DNA of 8,422 nt from Prevotella sp. (GTDB lineage: Bacteria > Bacteroidota > Bacteroidia > Bacteroidales > Bacteroidaceae). Of the stretch, positions 5,528 through 8,422 are shown piece after piece. The stretch lies in NCBI GenBank assembly GCA_021204605.1, contig JAJPZD010000273.1:1-8422 (forward strand), given 5' to 3'. The stretch's first letter is position 1. Each line of letters begins with the position of its first letter. The position numbers were made by a program, and so were the translations under genes. The notes under the pieces were generated by a model. The model worked only from the letters and a program-made list of their open reading frames with translations. It was not told the DNA's origin and made no database searches.

Positions 5528-5643
5528 GATTTGATAGTGTTAATATATCACCGTTTCAAGGATATGTCAAGCAGATTTGATAGATTTTCTTCAACATTAG
5601 TTTTGATAGAATTTTAAATCTTGATTGCAGAGATTTGATAGAA
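5528..5643. repeat. Four GATTTGATAGA-type direct repeats upstream of the recombinase
   Basis: GATTTGATAG occurs at 5528, 5574 and 5632, with the variant GTTTTGATAGAA at 5600. All are in the same orientation with spacings of 46, 26 and 32 bp, and an imperfect inverted copy (TTTCTATATCAA) follows near 5652. Clustered sites beside a serine recombinase gene resemble accessory or crossover subsites of a res-type locus, but could bind a regulator. Confidence 0.5.
5542..5570 (-). promoter_or_regulatory. Recombinase promoter with operator-like element D
   Basis: On the minus strand a perfect TTGACA (5570-5565) and TATATT (5547-5542) are separated by 17 bp. The spacer begins TATCCTTGAAAC, so GTTTCAAGGATATGTCAA (plus strand, 5553-5570) nearly repeats the ardA promoter's element B at the same position relative to the -35. 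This argues that one regulator controls both. Confidence 0.72.
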
Positions 5644-5695
5644 CAAATAGATTTCTATATCAATTTCTTTTGGTGCAGCGCACTTCATTGTTTTT

Positions 5696-5737
5696 GGGTA
5701 CTATCTTCTAATAAATGTTTATTAAGAGATAGTACCC
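5696..5737. repeat. 42-bp near-perfect palindrome with central TG
   Basis: The arms 5696-5715 and 5718-5737 (beginning GGGTACTATCT and ending AGATAGTACCC) pair over 20 positions with one G-T and one mismatch, around a 2-base centre. The outer 11 bp are perfect. No U-tract follows directly, so it is unlikely to be a terminator. A long dyad with an asymmetric dinucleotide centre, 216 bp upstream of a serine recombinase gene, is the expected shape of a crossover site, although this use is inference. Confidence 0.65.
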
Positions 5738-5825
5738 ATTAATATTTTTGTCTGTCCGTCCAGAACACAAATAACGACATAAAAATAAAAAACCAACAGA
5801 GAAAATTCTTCTACATCCTGGCAAA

Positions 5826-6040
5826 ATGGGGTAAATATTTTCACTTTTTTATAAATAAAAAAAAGGGGATAAATTCTCACTGGCATCAGTTTAAAAGATG
5901 GGGTTATGTTTCCTCTCTATCCGCTGCCGAATATGAGGTTGATTTTCTCCGGCTGTATCTGTCTGATATGGGGGTTATCTTTGCGCATCACGCAGAAGAT
6001 GTAAAAATTTCTGGCTTTTCTCTGGTGAAGATGGGGTTAT
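5826..6040 (+). repeat. Degenerate array of ATGGGGTTA-type elements about 35 bp apart
   Basis: Elements start at 5826 (ATGGGGTAAATATTTTC), 5864 (AAGGGGATAAATTCTC), 5898 (ATGGGGTTATGTTTCC), 5933 (ATGAGGTTGATTTTCTC), 5968 (ATGGGGGTTATCTTTGC), 5999 (ATGTAAAAATTTC, weak) and 6031 (ATGGGGTTATTATTC). Steps are 38, 34, 35, 35, 31 and 32 bp. The shared pattern is ATGGGGTTAT followed by a T-rich run and C. The sequences between do not repeat. It could be a binding array for a packaging, replication or regulatory protein; it is too degenerate for a CRISPR. Confidence 0.45.
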
Positions 6041-6504
6041 TATTCAATTATGCAAGCGAAATCTGTATACATCTGTGCGTATAATGGTGAAAAATTAAGC
6101 AAATATGACAATAAAACAAACATTTTATTCAATCCATATCTGCATAAATATACATTATTAATGAATATTATACATTTTGGTGTGTAATTTGAATGTTTGG
6201 TTCCATATCCACATATACGCGGATATTGCCACATGGTTAGGCGGTCTGTGATAATGTCCTTCATATGCGTACAAAATTGTATGGTTAATATTGCACAAAT
6301 ATATGTATCATATTTTCTTATTTATTGTGCATATTTTATCTATTTTCCAAGTGCCTTTTGGTCATTTTGAGTTAAAATTTAACTTTTATGGTCAAATTTT
6401 ATAATTTCTTTATTTTTTATTGAACACTCATAATATTCATTTATTAATTCTTAATTTTTATTTTATAAAAAATTAATAAATTATTTATAACAACATGAAA
6501 ATAT
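6041..6504. other. AT-rich non-coding region downstream of the portal gene
   Basis: No gene is convincing here; a 74-codon minus-strand frame at 6040-6264 has no ribosome binding site. Notable items are a hairpin ATATCC 6205-6210 with GGATAT 6221-6226, an imperfect TTGCACAAAT/TTATTGTGCA pair (6291-6300, 6322-6331), and a palindrome AGTTAAAATTTAACT (6370-6384). The sequence becomes extremely A/T-rich from about 6400 on. Confidence 0.6.
6439..6481 (-). terminator. AT-only inverted repeat after the portal gene, possible weak terminator
   Basis: ATTTATTAATT (6439-6449) and AATTAATAAAT (6471-6481) are perfect 11-bp arms. A competing inner pair, TTAATTTTT 6451-6459 with AAAAATTAA 6468-6476, shares bases with the outer one. 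It begins 24 bp past the portal stop on the minus strand. The stem has no G-C pairs, so termination would be weak. Confidence 0.35.
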
Positions 6505-7836
6505 CTATTCTTCATCATCTGCAAATACATCAGATACACCATTTTCCGCTTGTAGCCTTTCAAGTTCCTGCGCTGTATCTGTCGTATATGGTGACTGTTC
6601 CATGATGGTTCTCTTGCTAATCGCGCCCAACTCCGCTTGAATCTGCATATTCTCCATGTTGTTCTTAGTATCTACAGGTTTATTTGTATTAAATGATACA
6701 TCCAGTGATTCAAAATCATCATCTGTCATTACATCGCCGTTTATTTTCATTAACTTTCTCATAAGTTGCCATCTCTGGTAGAATCCTTCCAACAGTGAGT
6801 TCATGTTCTGCTTGCCTTTGTTTTCTGTCAGCTGATAGATAATGCTTGTCGTGTTTTCGCTCACGTTTGCAATATTGGATTGCCCTAACATAGATGAAGG
6901 AATTGCAGCCACAAGATTGAACTGTTGATATAATTGGTCTAACTCGTATTTAATGCAATTATAATCCATTTCCGCATTAGCATAGTTAAATTCTCCACCT
7001 TCTTCAAGATTAAGAACCGCTCCTGCAATATTGGAATCAATCATATCCTGTTCACCGATTTTAGCACCAGATAAAACGCCAATGGGGTTCAAGCTGAGTG
7101 TGGTTACTGCATCATCCAGTTTTGAAAGTAGTCCTTCAACTTTGTCCTGAATGGGGATAAGGTCAAGCAACATACTGTCTCCGAATTGGTCATATAAAGA
7201 CTTATCCATAGCAACATAATGAATCGGAAGTCCTGTCAAATTGGGCTTGCTATCAATCAATTTGTAGTTTACATAAGTATCTACATGGTCTGGATAATAA
7301 ATAACATAGTGGCGGTTTCCGTCAGCTTTGTTCTTCCAATATTCCACAAAATAACGATATTCATAATTATCATCGTAAATGGGGTAAGCGTCAGTATTGC
7401 GGAAAACTTTAGATTTAATTACGCCGTTTTCATCCAGATAGACATATTCAAACGCATTGCCATATGTGATAATATCATTAAGAATCTTCCAGTCTACTTT
7501 TGCGTACAATCCTTTTCTGTAGTATCTGTTCATCAGTCCTACAGCGTTAGGAGTTCCAGTGATTGAAACAGGATTGCCGACAAGAAAAGCAGTATGAAAA
7601 GCAACAACTGTTTTCATTCCCTGTAAAAGAATTGCAGCTGGCTTAAATACCTTGCCTTTAAAATTATACTGATTACTTTCACGTTCCAGAACCTTATGTT
7701 GCCTTAAAAGATGGTTATGAATCTTTTTAACCTGTGCTTGTCTGTATATATGTTCAGAACTGCCAATCTGATTTATAAACCACATTAAGCCAGGTTCACT
7801 TCTATCAATATCAACTTCTATACTTGAATTAATCAT
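6505..7836 (-). CDS. Phage portal protein, SPP1 gp6-like
   Basis: The 443-aa product has the size and order of SPP1-type portal proteins. An N-terminal basic helical part (QVKKIHNHLLRQHKVLERE) leads to the wing region with VAFHTAFLVGNPVSITG near 77-93 and YGNAFEYVYLDENGVIKSKV. The segment DSMLLDLIPIQDKVEGLLSKLDDAV precedes the stem and crown helices, and the tail is acidic (VFADDEE). Portals form a twelve-subunit ring at one capsid vertex through which terminase pumps DNA and to which the neck attaches. The ATG follows AGGAG at eleven bases; the stop is TAG. It lies 55 bp after the terminase stop, the usual order. Unusually, the next genes are not the minor head, scaffold and capsid genes but a 1-kb gap and a recombinase. 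Confidence 0.93.
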   Translation of the reverse strand: MINSSIEVDIDRSEPGLMWFINQIGSSEHIYRQAQVKKIHNHLLRQHKVLERESNQYNFKGKVFKPAAILLQGMKTVVAFHTAFLVGNPVSITGTPNAVGLMNRYYRKGLYAKVDWKILNDIITYGNAFEYVYLDENGVIKSKVFRNTDAYPIYDDNYEYRYFVEYWKNKADGNRHYVIYYPDHVDTYVNYKLIDSKPNLTGLPIHYVAMDKSLYDQFGDSMLLDLIPIQDKVEGLLSKLDDAVTTLSLNPIGVLSGAKIGEQDMIDSNIAGAVLNLEEGGEFNYANAEMDYNCIKYELDQLYQQFNLVAAIPSSMLGQSNIANVSENTTSIIYQLTENKGKQNMNSLLEGFYQRWQLMRKLMKINGDVMTDDDFESLDVSFNTNKPVDTKNNMENMQIQAELGAISKRTIMEQSPYTTDTAQELERLQAENGVSDVFADDEE

Positions 7837-7891
7837 GAATTATTATTCTCCTATCTCCCATATAAAAATGGGGTTAATCTATAGCAGACTA

Positions 7892-8422
7892 TTATTGACC
7901 GACATCATAATAATATTGTCTGCTCTTAATTCCCTGTAGTGCCATAGCAAAAGCCATCACAGTATCATCATGACCTGATGCAGCTTGCATTTTGCCATTG
8001 TCTACAAGTTCAAATAGTTTCATTTCATTGAGTAAATCTTTTGAATTTACTAAACATTGTCCAGTCTCAAACATTTCCTGCATATCAGATATCATAATGG
8101 GCTTGCTTTTCGCTGTCGTTTCCCATCCAACTTTACGCCGACTTTTGCCTGATTTCTGGTCATAACTCTTAAATTTATACATATTAATGTATTTGTAATC
8201 ATGCTTTATTTTATCTACAACAGTATGTCCTGCACTGGCTTTTTCAATAACAAGCAAGCCTTTATTGTACCAGAGAGCCATACTGTAAACTAGTTCCGCA
8301 AATTCATAGGGCTTGACTCTGTTACTTCTCCATTCCGCGCATTGAAAACCATCATCATTCAAAACTTCAATAACAGAATAATCCGCACTTCCTCCGAGTC
8401 CTTCACCAGTATCAACTCCAAT
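7892..8422 (-). CDS. terL: Terminase large subunit, C-terminal nuclease part (cut by the window edge)
   Basis: The frame is open to the window's right edge, giving the last 176 residues; the N-terminal ATPase domain lies outside. The visible part is the RNase H-like nuclease: GVDTGEGLGGSADYSVIEV at the edge carries the first metal-binding aspartate, LVIEKASAGHTVVDKI the second conserved acidic strand, and GHDDTVMAFAMAL near the end the final aspartate pair. This domain cuts concatemeric phage DNA to start and end packaging. The stop is TAA, 55 bp before the portal start. A TTG near 8362 is internal, because the reading frame and the conserved GVDTGEG motif continue upstream of it. Confidence 0.92.
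   Translation of the reverse strand: MGVDTGEGLGGSADYSVIEVLNDDGFQCAEWRSNRVKPYEFAELVYSMALWYNKGLLVIEKASAGHTVVDKIKHDYKYINMYKFKSYDQKSGKSRRKVGWETTAKSKPIMISDMQEMFETGQCLVNSKDLLNEMKLFELVDNGKMQAASGHDDTVMAFAMALQGIKSRQYYYDVGQ

Noticed and set aside
5519..5532. Second LexA-like site (CGAACATTTGATTT) by the recombinase start
   Set aside because: Only the left half matches; the GTTC half is missing.
5826..6040. CRISPR array
   Set aside because: The repeats are far too degenerate and short, the spacing varies from 31 to 38 bp, and no cas gene is near.
5743..6084. Plus-strand stop-free stretch of 113 codons ending at TAA 6082-6084
   Set aside because: There is no ATG until far into the frame and no ribosome binding site before a usable start. 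It overlaps the ATGGGG array and looks like chance, though a decayed gene cannot be excluded.
6040..6264. Minus-strand 74-codon frame
   Set aside because: No ribosome binding site before its ATG, unusual composition for a small protein and no neighbour in register; treated as chance.
7219..7566. Plus-strand 115-codon frame inside the portal gene
   Set aside because: It lies wholly opposite a confidently identified gene and has no independent support.
1..8422. tRNA genes, rRNA or insertion sequences
   Set aside because: I saw no cloverleaf with a TTCGA-type arm, no rRNA-like sequence, and no transposase apart from the serine recombinase, which lacks flanking terminal repeats.

Overview
The window looks like part of a tailed phage or prophage of a low-GC Gram-positive host, probably a gut Clostridia-type Firmicute. 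Support comes from the AT-rich coding sequence, AGGAGG-type ribosome binding sites, a perfect Gram-positive LexA box, an SPP1-type portal and a terminase fragment. The host is an inference; no host gene is present.

Layout, right to left, because nearly everything reads on the minus strand. The right end holds the C-terminal nuclease part of the large terminase (cut by the window edge), then a complete portal gene. About 1 kb without a convincing gene follows (5571-6504): an AT-rich downstream inverted repeat, a degenerate array of ATGGGGTTA-like elements about 35 bp apart, a 42-bp near-perfect palindrome, and TTTGATAG repeats. Next is a small serine recombinase, a bidirectional terminator, and the only clear plus-strand gene, a Cro/C1-type HTH regulator. 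The regulator is divergent from a three-gene operon of ardA (antirestriction DNA mimic) and two small unknown genes, which ends at a strong terminator near 3000.

From about 2200 to 2985 lies a gene-free repeat region. AAACGCC-type repeats flank 286 bases (2592-2877) with only one A on the plus strand. Left of this is a late-gene-like cluster: a 109-aa unknown, a 115-aa coiled-coil protein resembling head-tail adaptors, and a 378-aa protein with a bacterial Ig-like (Big2) domain. The first 203 bases are packed with nested inverted repeats and a possible minus-strand promoter leading out of the window.

How the parts may work together: terminase and portal drive packaging, and the left cluster probably builds the neck or head decoration. 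The scaffold and capsid genes that usually follow a portal are absent, and a regulatory/anti-defence block sits in their place. Promoters of ardA, the HTH gene and the recombinase all contain one element, CAAGGATATRTC or a close variant, placed in or beside well-spaced -35/-10 boxes. The simplest reading is that the HTH protein controls all three units, an arrangement like anti-defence operons with their own repressor. The two small genes behind ardA are therefore the best candidates here for undescribed anti-defence proteins.
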